NCBI GenBank assembly: GCA_027596945.1
Contig: JADGJH010000017.1
Span: 1-43,687, forward strand
Length of the DNA stretch: 43,687 nt
Source: Physocladia obscura
Lineage: Eukaryota > Chytridiomycota > Chytridiomycetes > Chytridiales > Chytriomycetaceae
Direction of reading: 5' to 3'
The notes beneath the pieces are model-generated. The model worked only from the letters and a program-made list of their open reading frames with translations, had not been told where the DNA came from and searched no databases. A program made the position numbers and the translations under genes. Below are positions 1 through 10,928 of the stretch, piece by piece; the first letter of the stretch is position 1; each line of letters begins with the position of its first letter.

Positions 1-3000
1 AAATAATAGTAAAATAAAACAACAAAAAACCTTGATTGGAAATTTCAATTGCTCAAAAAGTTCAGCAATCAGCATTGTGTGCGTCAGCTTCTTTCTTGTC
101 TTCATTATTCTCACTATGGCGGCGTCGACTTGATATTGACGATCCGAAAACACTTTCTCTGTTGTGTCTTTGTTTTCTTCCACAGTCTCTTTTAACTGAA
201 TACTGTTGATTTTTATCCGATAAAGCGGATTTTCAAAGCTTTCATTAAAATCAAATGAATCTGTCGGGTTAACATCGCGGCCTTTCGGGTTTTTGTTTAG
301 AACTCGAATCTTGCCACAAGCTAGCGACTGCAAAGTACGATCAAGTTCTTTAGACTCCATTGATGTTGATATTGCAATCTCTTTGTATGTCAATGTGGCA
401 CGGTCATTAAAAAGCAAAAGAATTACGGCTTGGAAGAGAGACACTGATAACTCTTTTGTGGCCTAAATCATGAAGCTTTTTAATTTTTTTAACTATTTAA
501 ATATTTTTTAAACCTTTTTGAAATACCCTTTTAAAACACAGTGTCCAAGTTGATTTTGCCAAGTCAATCGACGTCCGTTATGTTTGCTCATGTAGAAATC
601 TTTGTAAACTTCTTGACACCTTTCCAGCTGGTTTTAGAGTTTGAGAAGATGAAAAATAGTTGAGTAAACATGAAGCACTCAACGTCCGCAGGAATAGTTA
701 GTGGTGCCACAGGGTATGATGGCCACATTCCCGAAGTCAAAAAATTAACATAAACATCAATAGGTCCAAGTTTTTCCATCAAACGAGCAGACTGAAACAA
801 AAAGGATGGACAGAAAGTTTAGCAAATAAGAGTAATAAAATTGAACCATACCTGTCTGAATGAGGTGACGATATCTTTTGAAGTCTCAATATCTTTGAAC
901 ATATTTTCCAGTTTTGAAGTGAACCCCGCTCCACATTCTGTCTTGAGTTTTGATAACATACTCTTTTCAGAGTCAACACTCGAACTTTTACCCAATAGCA
1001 ATCGTTTTGCAAGATCCTTTTTATAAAATGCTTCGAAAACGTCTTTTCCTGATGAAAGGAAAAAGCTAAATTAAATATGACCCTTGTTTAAATTTGATTT
1101 TTTTTCAAACCATGAATAAATCGAAATAAAGCCAAGCATTGATCCAAAATGTCCTCGGTTTCTGAATCACTGCTCGCTCCTTTTCCCGTCTTCATCAAAG
1201 CATCCACATGCTTCGCAATCAATTCGGCAGGTTTATTATGTCGCTTGTTAATAAACTTTTCAAAGGCGTCACGAATGGCTTGGCTAAATTCTTTGTTGGC
1301 CATAAAAGCGCCTGTTGCAAGACCCTCCATTTTAACTTTAAATACGAGGAGGTCGGTAACCATTGTAGGATCACGCGCAACGTCATTGACAATTGACAAG
1401 CCAATTTTCTGTGAAGTGGTTGAATAAAGAAAACAAGGAACGATATTAAATACCCCAATATAATCACCGAAGTATTTTCGCATTTCTGTAAGCCCATTCG
1501 AAGTTTTTGAGAACAAAGAGTACATTCGCCCCAAATCAGTTGCTTTATCATCTTGAATCAGGTTATCAAAGCCTGTTCAGATAATTTTTTGTTGTCAGTA
1601 TTTGTAAATATAAAACCAAAACCAACCTCTCTGCAAAAGTAAACTGATGTGTTTTTCAATCAGAATTTTCTCGACAATTTTAACAAGTCCTTTTCGCGTT
1701 GCGGCATTCAAATATCCAGTGGCAGCTCCACAACGTAATCGTTCTTCCCCAATTCTTCGCTCTACATGCTCAAGGTATGAAGCTACAGCACTTCCATTCA
1801 TACTTCCTTCACCGATTTCGTTTAGCATTAGCGTTGCTTCAGAAACGTAGAATGATTCGGTAACAGCAAGAACACGCGCCTCCAATGCCGTTAAGTAGAT
1901 ACTAAGGTCCAAAAACATTTGCAAGACTGATTTCAACAAATTTGTTGAAACGTGATGGCCAGTTCTATTATGATTTTATACAAGTTTGCAAAACAGAACT
2001 TCATTTTCTTACCTTTCTAACTCCATTATAGCTAGTATGGCGTTAACAGTTCGAGTTTTAAAAGAATCCGAGCCATCTTTATTGTCTGTTTCGCGTGAAG
2101 ACTCAAGAAAACGGGATCGAAACAGATCGAGACCCATATCCCAAATAGATTTGCGTCCTTGTGTTTGAATAACGTATGTGCGATCGAGATATAGAAAGAT
2201 ACTTCGAATCATAAGCTACAAAACGAGCAAAATAAAAACAAAAGTTGTTAGGAGCGCATCTGAAAAATTCCATTGTGCCTATTATACCTGACTGCGGCAA
2301 TGTGACTGCCATGCAGCATCCAACGCTTTTAAAAGTTCAACGTTTTCGAAGCTTTGTTTCCTGATAGCACATAATCGCCTTTCAACAGAAATAAATGGAT
2401 AAAAAAATTCAAACTCTTACAGTTTCAGAGCTTTAAAAATAGTATCGAGTCGCACACTGCAAACTTTCAACAGCATCTCATATACCACAGATCCCTGATT
2501 ATGAATGCACAAATGTTCACAGGCTTTGTAAAGCTCCTCCAAACTGTCCGTTACAGATTCAATTGAATGAATTGAGGTGACCGCTCGTTCTAATTGCGCG
2601 AGACTATCTTGAACAAAGGTATCCGATACTTTCGGTTTCACTGTATAGTAATCAAATTTGAAATTATTTCAACAGAGTTTTTTTTTTTCGGGCGTCGATC
2701 ACAGTTCGATTCTAGATATTTCTTTATCAATACCTTTGAAGCCTTTGATAACCAGTTTTTTTGGCGCGGGAGATGCCCGCGCAAAGCTTTGGGGTGATGA
2801 CATTGATCCTTGCATGTTTGTCGCGATAGTGGAAACAGGAACAGATGACGCGAATGCGGCTATGCTTAATTCTTTGTGAGATGTCGAGTTTATTCGCTTG
2901 CAGGTATTGTTGTTGTTGGGGTTGTTGTTGCTGCTGTTGCTGCTGCTGCTATTGGAGTTGTTATTATTATTTGTTCCAACAACAGCAAAATCAGTTATTT

Positions 3001-3043
3001 GCGATTGGATCTTGCGTTTGGTTGCTTTAGAGTCTGTTTGCAT
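1..3043 (-). CDS. CUL4: Cullin-4-like E3 ubiquitin ligase scaffold, 3' end off window
   Basis: Scaffold of a cullin-RING ubiquitin ligase, which holds an adaptor/substrate at its N-terminus and RBX1-E2 at its C-terminus. The start at 3043 gives a Ser/Asn-rich leader, then the CUL4 hallmark KKLVIKGFK, continuing across an intron (2641-2733) into KPKVSDTF. Later exons (2640-2421, 2378-2288, 2216 onwards) give [14 protein letters not shown] and SIWDMGL. The exons near 1.6-1.95 kb give [12 protein letters not shown] and the exons near 1.1-1.5 kb give RMYSLFS and [20 protein letters not shown]. Segments near 0.5-0.8 kb give the cullin-homology strand ending RRLTWQ. The last part visible has [10 protein letters not shown], whose Lys is the expected NEDD8 site, then EQLKFPIK at an intron donor near position 32; the final exon is outside. 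CUL4 fits better than CUL3 because of the N-terminal motif. At least nine exons. Confidence 0.9.
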
Positions 3044-3139
3044 TCAAAGATGGACTCGTCAGTTCTTTTTTTTTTCTTGGGCTTTTCTCAACTTGTTTTC
3101 TCAAACTATTTGTTGTTTTTTTTTTCAGTTATTCTCTTT

Positions 3140-4260
3140 TTATGAACTTCCGTTTGCCGTCTCTTCTACATCGCTGCCACCTTCGATTTGCAGTAATTCT
3201 CGCAGTGGAATCCATGGAATCAGCATTGATACCCTTTGTTGATAAACAGAGTAAAGTGGATACTTTTGAGCCGTGATATACTCGGTAAACGGAGCAGATC
3301 CACAGAATAGAAGCGTAAGCAGAAATGTCCCAAGAATACTTTCTGGTATCCACCATGTACCCTTCGCACCAACCGCAAACAAGTAGAACGCCCACCATTG
3401 ACTGAATATAAATATGGTATTTCAATCTTTAGATCATCAAGCAAATTTAAAAGATATATAGAAGTGAAGAAAAAACAAACCAGAATTCGCCAAAAAAGTT
3501 TGGGTGTCGAGAAAATGCAAACAAACCGGATGTCAAAAAGCCGACGTTATAAGGTTCAGGTAGTTCTTCAAGTTTCTTGCCAGTGCTATTAATCATTCCC
3601 CATTTTGCTTTTTGGAACGCCCATTGCTGCTCATCAGCAAAAGTTTCAACAGTAAGAAAACAAAGAAAAAAAACAATTGCTGCAGTATCAACTGGTTGCC
3701 TGCATTAACTAGTTAGGCACAAAATATTTCAGCGGAAGTATATTATCCACAAACCAGTCTATATTTGTTTTATGAAACGCGATTGCATCAAATGCAGTTT
3801 TCGCTGGTAATGTAATCAGGAAAAGCAGTACATTCTGATATCCGGATATGAAAAAGAAAGAAAACAGATGCCAGAGTATCGGATTTGTAATAAGCATATT
3901 GCGCAAGTAAGGCCAGCGATAATCTTCGTCTTTCCATTTATATCCGCCCTTACGAGCAAAGTTAAAAGTCAAACGAACACCCCAGCAAAAAGTCAAGATT
4001 GCCATGACAGTCAGTCTGGAGTTGAAAGTATATCCACGTAGACTAGAAATGATGGCGTAGTTAATAGTAAACACGAAGGGAGTGATTGACCACAAGCGAT
4101 CAGTTTGAGAATAGTTGTTGGCAGCAGTCGCAACAACAAACGTTGCCAAGATTATACCAATCAGGATCCAGAAACTTGACACAGCCGGATGCATATCTAC
4201 GTAGGAAGATGCTGTAATTTCATTGCCTAAGAGCCATAGTATCGAGGGAGGGGAATCCAT
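3140..4260 (-). CDS. DUF1295 / steroid 5-alpha-reductase-like membrane protein
   Basis: Polytopic membrane protein of the DUF1295 family (related to 5-alpha reductases and isoprenylcysteine methyltransferases); the substrate is not known from sequence. Three exons, 4260-3755, 3699-3481 and 3401-3140, splice in frame to 328 aa; the introns are 55 and 79 bp. Several hydrophobic helices alternate with family signatures: DRLWSITP near residue 53, DYRWPYLR near 115, DEQQW near 195, and the C-terminal SRHPNFFGE followed by WWAFYLFAV, the usual cofactor-binding corner of this fold. Length is normal for fungal members. The start ATG at 4260 faces the MCTS1 gene across about 350 bp, so the two probably share a bidirectional promoter. 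Confidence 0.82.
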
Positions 4261-4609
4261 TTAATGATTCAAGCTGGATTCAAGCCACCTAATTTCTTAG
4301 TTTTCAATGGCCTGATTTGTCAAATTCGGATGCAAAGCCGCAGCTGAGACACGTGATAGTCAGTGGATTTGTGATGGAAGAAATCTAGAGAATTATTGAA
4401 GAGTCAACTCCAATTAGAATCAAATTAAACCGATAAAATGCAATAAAATACTTGATCTTCAGAAATGAATATTGCAAAATTAACCACACAGTCTTAAGCG
4501 AAAATACTTGAATTTTTGTAACTTGTTGCATTCTGATATCGATTCTCTGTTTGGTGAAAATCAAGTGAAGACAGTTTGATTTCGACGAGCATCTCATTTT
4601 TCTCAAAAC
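4261..4609. promoter_or_regulatory. Divergent intergenic region between DUF1295 and MCTS1 genes
   Basis: This 349-bp gap separates two divergently transcribed starts and must contain both promoters. I see no long ORF, no RNA gene and no convincing TATA element; the sequence is moderately AT-rich. Confidence 0.5.
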
Positions 4610-5320
4610 ATGTTCAAGAAGTTTGGAAAGGACAGCATCAGCGGCCAGTCGCTTGTCAAGTCGTCGCAACAGCGAGCGATCAGGCAAAAAATTGCAGATC
4701 AATACCCGGGTCTTATAGATGTGCTGGACGAGCTAATTCCCAAGAAAGCGCCAATTGTCGTTATCAAATGGTAAAAATAAAAAGTTCAACCTGCTCATTC
4801 TTATTTATTCCACTCGTTTTATTACTCTATTGCAACGTGTCTTCGCGTCATGATTCAGCCAGGATGCTCTGTCGATTGTGTCTGTCAACAACATGATGCT
4901 CTTTTTCAATCATTTTGATGGGCCATTCTTTCCAACCTTGCGTTTGTTACATCAATGTAAGATCCTAAAATTACAAACACATCGCATTTATTCATTTTTT
5001 CTAACTTTCAGGGAACTAACGTATACCCATAAAAAAAAGATCCTGACATTTTGCCTCGGTACCAAGTCGATAAGGGAGCAATTAAATTCGTGATTGCGGG
5101 TGCGAGTATAATGTGTCCTGGTTTGACTTCAAAAGGAGCTAGTATGGCAGAGGGTGTTGCAGCTGAGACGCCCGTGGCCATTTACGCAGAGGGAAAGCAG
5201 CATGCGTTGGGAGTGGGGTTGACAAAGATGAGCACTGAAGATATTCGGAGAATTAATAAGGATGTGGGTGTGGAAAATATGCACTGTTTGTATGATGGGC
5301 TTTGGGCGGAAACAAAGTGA
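4610..5320 (+). CDS. TMA20: MCTS1/Tma20 translation re-initiation factor (PUA domain)
   Basis: Ribosome-associated factor that with DENR/Tma22 recycles 40S subunits and promotes re-initiation. Exons 4610-4770, 4859-4956 and 5040-5320 join to 179 aa plus stop, the usual family length (about 180). The N-terminus MFKKFGKD and IADQYPGL match the MCT-1 N-terminal domain. [13 protein letters not shown] bridges into the PUA domain (from about residue 92: [22 protein letters not shown], split here as VDKGAIKF then IMCPGLTS). The C-terminal part has [11 protein letters not shown] and the family ending near YDGLW. The splice joins restore K-C-Q-D and H-Q-Y-P at the intron sites, which supports the model. 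A short purine-rich 3' flank follows the stop. Confidence 0.93.
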
Positions 5321-6634
5321 AAGCAATGGAAAAAAGAAGAAAAAAGAGGGGAGGCGATTTTTTTGAAAATTTCAAGTTCAGTGTAATTTTTTATATTGAG
5401 TTACCTGTGAAAATCGCCCACTACAATGAAAACTTTTTAATAAAAAACTCACAACCATCAACTAAACGTCTCTGAGATCTTTACCCTGCGGAATGAAGCA
5501 ATTAATCTTTCAAATATGCAACCTTGAGCCGCAAGTAACACAAAGAAAGTGGATTTTCAGTGGTCTCACAAATCTCACCAATGGAGTTCATTAAGTTTAA
5601 GAAGCAGTTGAAATTGTTGCCAACAAGAATGGCATATTACCAGAAGCTGCCAGATCATCATATAGATGTGTTGAAAGCCAGAGAAGATTTTGTCTTTGCA
5701 AACAAGAGCCTAAAGTAGTACACCTAATCATTTCTTCCAAAAAGATAACCATTTCAACCCCATTCTCTTGACTCTTACAGAAGTTAAAGCATAGAATGAA
5801 AGATTTGAGTACTTAATGAACAAAAAAGGCTACAGTTGGAAGAATATAATGGACGTTTAATAAGTTCAGTACATTTTGAAACCATCTACTTTCCGACCAT
5901 TCAATATACTAATACTTCAATTCTATATTATTATTATTTTGCTTGAAATGCTGCCGTAGGCAAGATATGCCCAACATAAAACAAAATACTTATTCCACAA
6001 CAAACAACTATAAGCTACATTGAATGTTCCCATGAGAACTACCAATCTTGATGAACTCATTGAAGATTGCAGTTACACAAAAAGGAAGTGTTTTTTATGT
6101 AGAAAGTATATGGAGGCTGATTTTGAGAACAAATACAGATTCACATTTGATAATGGTTTTAATGAAATCAAAAAAGAAATGCTGACAACACTTTTTCTCG
6201 AACAGTTTGATTCGGAAATCTTCCAAACATTTTGTCATCAAACGTCCGCCTTCTACCTATTATCAAATTATAGCCCATGGTCAACATCAAGATTTTATTG
6301 CATTCCTACTTTTGAATTTTTTCACATCAATGGCTTCTCCAAACGTCGAAATTTGTAAACTGATGTAGTAAATAAACTCTGCTTTTAAAGTTGCTTTTTT
6401 TTTTAAAAAAAAAATTCTGAAAACGAGCTTTTCTGGCCAAATTGTCGCCAGTCGAAAAAATTCAAAATCCAGCGCCCCAATTCTTTTTTTAGAGAATTAT
6501 TTTTGGAACATGCGACAATTGAAAAGCAAAAAGGAAAAAACGATTGTACAAAAAATCAAATTAAATCAAAATAGCAATAAGGTAAATAGAAAAATGAAGA
6601 AATTCAACGTCTAAACTTCATTGCTCAAACCAGA
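5321..6634. other. AT-rich region with only short orphan ORFs
   Basis: About 1.3 kb between MCTS1 and the TPPP gene. The first part is the MCTS1 3' flank. It then holds an isolated 45-codon ORF (5581-5718, plus, beginning MEFIKFKKQ) and a 112-codon ORF (6020-6358, plus), neither with a recognisable domain, followed by A/T homopolymer runs near 6390-6412. Composition and ORF look differ from the flanking genes and resemble the decayed DNA at the right end, so it may be an old insertion. No tRNA or rRNA was recognised. Confidence 0.45.
6020..6358 (+). CDS. Orphan 112-aa ORF, doubtful
   Basis: An open frame from ATG to stop that encodes 112 residues, rich in Phe, Tyr and Cys (for example KRKCFLCRK near residues 22-30). 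I recognise no family. It has no clear introns, sits in AT-rich DNA between two normal genes, and could be the remnant of a transposable element or a chance ORF. Confidence 0.2.
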   Translation: MNVPMRTTNLDELIEDCSYTKRKCFLCRKYMEADFENKYRFTFDNGFNEIKKEMLTTLFLEQFDSEIFQTFCHQTSAFYLLSNYSPWSTSRFYCIPTFEFFHINGFSKRRNL

Positions 6635-7724
6635 ATGGCAACAATTCAAGACCTGCACGACCAATTTGAGAAGTTTTGCGCCTTTGGACGTGGATCAATT
6701 TCAAGTAGTTTGGACAGCATTGCTGGTGGATCAACGATGGACGGCGGAAAATGGGCAAAATTTGCACGAGATTCCAACTTGATTGACAACAAAAAAATCA
6801 CTAGTACTGAGATTGATATTATTTTCAACAAAGTCAAAGCTAAGAATTCAAGACGCATCAACTGGGACGAGTTTTTAAATGGCGTCAAGCTGATAAGCGC
6901 CAAGAAGTATCCGGAACGTCATGTGCACGATGCTTTCACACAAGTCATGTATGATGTCTGTGTCAAGGCACATGGTCCTGTTGCCTCAAATGCAACGGTA
7001 AAACCTTTTTTTTTTCTCTGGTTTTTTATAAATGGCATTGTTTCCAGGCAGTCAAGAACGATGCTGTTCTGGACAGACTTACTAATGTCAGTGGATACGT
7101 AAGTAAATCACAGCTCTTTTCACAATTAAAACTTATCTGTTTTTACACAATAGACCGGAACGCATAAAGCTCGCTTCGACTCTGCTGGGCATGGTCTTGG
7201 TCTTCAAGGACGTGACACTAGCACGAAAACTGACCAATTAAGTAAAATTGTTAACAGAGGTACTGGAAAGTCAGTTGCTTCAATGGCTCCACCCCCTGTC
7301 AGACAGCCTTCAGCAACAGTGACAAAAAGACCAAGTGTCTTAACTAAATCTGAAGAACAGCTGGGTAATTTTTTTCTTTATATTTTCTTTTCTGACCGTA
7401 ATTGCCACAGAAAATATTACCAATTCACCAAAGAAAACGCCAGTCGCAGGCCGTCGTGCAACTCAGGTGTCTGTTAAGTCGAAAAACTATACTACTGCGT
7501 CAACATCGTCGCTCAACAAAAACGCGGCCACGTCAAGTTCAAAAGCAAGCGTCTTTGACAGATTGACAGACAGCAGTGGATACACTGGGGCTCACAAACA
7601 CAGATTCAATGTTGATGGAACCGGGAGGGGAATTGCTGGGAGAGATTTACCGTCTCTTGGATCCGGCCCTGGAACGTACAGAGGTGGCGATGTCAAAAGT
7701 TTAAGTCAAATTTTGAGAAATTAA
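6635..7724 (+). CDS. TPPP: p25-alpha/TPPP-like tubulin-associated protein with duplicated C-terminal module
   Basis: Member of the tubulin polymerisation-promoting protein family, linked to microtubules and, by phylogenetic distribution, to flagella. Exons 6635-6997, 7048-7098, 7154-7364 and 7411-7724 splice to 312 aa. The N-terminal alpha-helical core contains GGSTMDGGKWAKFARD and RRINWDEFL. It is followed by the conserved RLTNVSGYTGTHKARF (about residues 130-146) and the Gly-rich GHGLGLQGR. After a Ser/Thr/Lys linker a second copy appears at the C-terminus: RLTDSSGYTGAHKHRF (about 258-274) and GTGRGIAGR. Two copies of the p25-alpha C-terminal module in one chain are unusual. The gene converges on the first homeobox gene, with stops 127 bp apart. 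Confidence 0.88.
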
Positions 7725-7851
7725 TAGCATTTTTGATATTTAAATAATAATTCAGTATTTCTTTAATTTTAAAAATTCAATCAAAAAGAAAAAGGGTAAA
7801 TTTGTCAAATCCGCTTGGCCATTTTTTCTCGAGTTTCCCTTCTGCTTTAAT

Positions 7852-9973
7852 TTATTCTTGAGCTCCAATAACTCCATTCATTCCATTTTTCCCACTGCCT
7901 GCAACACAAAGCAGTAATGACGCGGCGTCCAATATTTCCTGTTCCGCATCTTTTTCATGAATTTTCTTGTTGCTTGAAAATGAAGAAATTGACATCGCCA
8001 ATGTTGACGAAAGCGACGAGGATGACAACGACGATATTCCCAGCTCCTCCCAATCATCTTGAACCATCAATCTGCTTTCCATTCCAAACACTGATTCACT
8101 TTCATCACTTAATTTTACAACAACAGTATGGGTAGCATTTGTTTCCACAGTGGTTCTGGATTCATTATTTGTCATCAACTGATTGATGTTTATTGGTCCT
8201 TCACGCGTAGCTTTGCTTCTACGATTCTGGAACCTGATAAAAAATGGATGTACCAAAATAATTACCGCTTTGTAACTAATATAACAAAAAACAATAATAT
8301 AAAAATAATACCAAAGAGTCACAAAATTCACCGGTAGTCCAATTATAAACGCAATCTCGCTTCTTTCAATTTTGCTTGGTCTAACATTTTGCTCAAATTT
8401 CGCCACAAGATAGTCAGTCTGTTCTTTGCGAGGCTTAATTCGCGGACGGACTTCCCCACCGATTTTTGCCATCACTGTCGTCGTCGCCGTTGATGTCAAT
8501 GAATTTTTATTCGCCAAAAAACCAGCTGTGCTGAATGCTTTCGTGATTTTCGCTTCTTTTGTCGGAAGATACGCCGGAAGAATCTGCCGCGGTTGTAGGT
8601 ATTTTTGTGATGGAACAACCATTGGCGGCATAATCACAAGATTTTTATGTTGCTGCACAGACAATGAATTCGGATATTCTTGAATTAAGCCAGGCATTGA
8701 AATATTCATATAATTTTTCGCAGCTTTTCCTATTTGAGGCGGATATATAGGTGGAGAGTGGGCCGATTCCGCGAACATGACAAGCGCATCTTGATTAGTG
8801 TTTGTATGCTGGTGCATCATGTTTGAGCTTTCAGCATTTGCTGCCGCGGCAATTTCAAATGGCTGGCTGTTTACTCTTTCCAAGAAAGGCGTCGTTGCTG
8901 GCGATGAAGCCACTGGAAACTTATGTCGCAAATATCCACCCAATTTCTTTCGTTCACGCGTACCACCACTGAAACCAGCAGCATTGGCCAGAATTTGCGC
9001 TTCCTCTTCTTTTTTAAGCTGCATCCTCTTATTTTGAAACCTATCGTACCGATTCATAAACACATGAAAGTGTTTAATAACAACAATATTAATAAAAATA
9101 TTTCTTCAGTCACCAAATTTGGACATTTCGATACGGAATTCGAATCAATTCGCTCAATGCCTTTTTTTCAGTTCGTGTCGGTTTCTGGCACTTTCGGAAC
9201 GCATTTTCAAGTTCGGCGATTGCCGAACTGCTGATTCTTATCTGCCCCTTTCTACCAGAATACTTATCGCCAAGACCAATAGAAGCAGTAGCAGTAATAA
9301 AAGTAGTCTGGCCAACCATTGGCGTCGATTTAAAGTTTTGGCGTTGCTGGGCGCCACTGGATAGCCATTCTGGTTGCAAAGCAGCAACGTCATTTATATT
9401 TTCGGGTGCTTGAAATTGCTGAAACTGTTGAAATTGCTGACGCTCAAATTGCTGTTGTTGTAGTTGCAGTTGTTGTTGTGGCAGTGCTTGAGGAGGATTA
9501 TGATGCAGTTGTTGATAATAATTTTGGCCATTATGTTGATGATGTGGATTAAAATACTGCGGCGTCTGATTATGGCTGATTTCGCCACCGATGTTGACAC
9601 CACAGCTGCTGTCGTTGTTGTTGCCGCGTGATTTTCTGGTTAATTTTTCTTGAAGAGTTGCAAAAGATATCGAGAAAACTGCTGTTGGCTGAGATGCAGA
9701 CGCGTTTGCGGTAGGCACGATATTATTATTTGATGATGACGAAACAACTGGAGCCACAGCTTGTTGCTGCCGCTGGCGATGCTGGTGGAAAAGCGGCGAA
9801 GGTGAAAAAAAAGGAAAACTTTCGCGTGTGAGTGATGTGAGCGATGCGCAGAGCGCGGATTCTGGCTGACTTGAAATTATACTGTTATCAAAGGGGGTTG
9901 AAGTTTTGCAAAGCATCACTGGCAACACACCCTTGGGAATTTCTGACCTGGCATCTTCGATTTTAGTTGACAT
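7852..9973 (-). CDS. Homeobox gene 1: protein with two homeodomains
   Basis: Predicted DNA-binding transcription factor of 656 aa. Exons are 9973-9114, 9040-8312 and 8233-7852. The N-terminal 235 residues are rich in Gln, Asn and Ser. Homeodomain A (about 240-299) has LIRIPYRNVQIW then FQNKRMQLKK. Homeodomain B (about 483-542) has FIIGLPVNFVTLW then FQNRRSK. Both keep W48, F49, Q50, N51 and R53. Each homeodomain is cut by an intron at the same point, inside the W48 codon (TG|G), so all three exons meet within recognition helices. The C-terminal tail is acidic and Ser-rich (SSLSSSSLSSTL). Neither homeodomain has a TALE-type insertion. Function beyond DNA binding is unknown. Confidence 0.85.
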
Positions 9974-10928
9974 TTCATTCTAACAAAACAAAAAAACAAA
10001 TTAAAGATCGATTGTGATCGAGAAATGAAAAACAAAGACCAATTAAAATAACATAAAAAACCAAAACAGGGTACAATTTTAATTTTTACGACAAATTTGC
10101 AAGAGTACTCTTTTCTGAAACCCAACGCAACTCCAACTTCAAATTTTCAGCAATTTTCAGCAATTTTCAGTCTATCAAGTACACTCTTTTTGCCATATTT
10201 ACTGACCGCTAGGTGATATATTCAAACGGCGGGCTCTGGTAGATTATCACCGTCAGCTATCGACGCGTTTAGTGCCCAGTTTCATCACTTGAACTTTCAA
10301 TTATGCCAATGTTAGCCAAGTAGAATCACATTGAATACACCTTTCTTCCTCCATTATAATAGGCTTACGTTCTGTTACTCGTGTCACTGCTGTCGGTTTT
10401 GTGCCCGTTATTATTAACTTGGTCTGTTTACCATCGAAATTCTTCTTTTGCTTGCTTAGAAGTCATTTAACTCTCCCAACAATTGTAAATTCACACTTTT
10501 AACAAATAATTAGGAACAGAATCACACTGACTTCCAAGCCTGAGAGGTTTCCTTAATTTTTTCATTTTATTAGTCAATAAAACGAGGTCAATTCGGAAAC
10601 ACACAGATCAACTGCAATTAAAAAAAAAAGTGCATGCAAGTCAATTGCGCACTCGAAAATGATAAATTCACCCGCATAAATATCCAATGGTAAATATCCA
10701 ATGGACAAATAACCAGATTTCTCCAATCGACCTCCAACCGAACACTAAAAAAGAAAAAGAAAAGTTCTAAAAGAGAGCATTCAGAAACTAAATGAAGCAT
10801 ACAAGAGTGAGAGAAATAGAGAGAGAGAGCCAGAGAGGTTGAGTTGGAGACGGTAAAAAGGATTTCAAATAAAAATAAAGGACCAGATAAAGAAACCCCG
10901 TTTTTTTTTTCACTTGTTCTCCACCTTT
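9974..10928. promoter_or_regulatory. Largest intergenic gap in the homeobox array (upstream of gene 1)
   Basis: This 955-bp non-coding stretch lies upstream of homeobox gene 1 and downstream of gene 2, so it probably holds the promoter of gene 1 and the 3' end of gene 2. It contains a short direct repeat of ATTTTCAGCA units near 10145-10170 and a GA-rich run near 10808-10840. No RNA gene was recognised. Confidence 0.4.

Noticed and set aside
2845..3242. Plus-strand ORFs with long Leu, Cys or Val runs
   Set aside because: They are antisense readings of the Asn/Ser-rich leader of the cullin gene and of the neighbouring DUF1295 gene.
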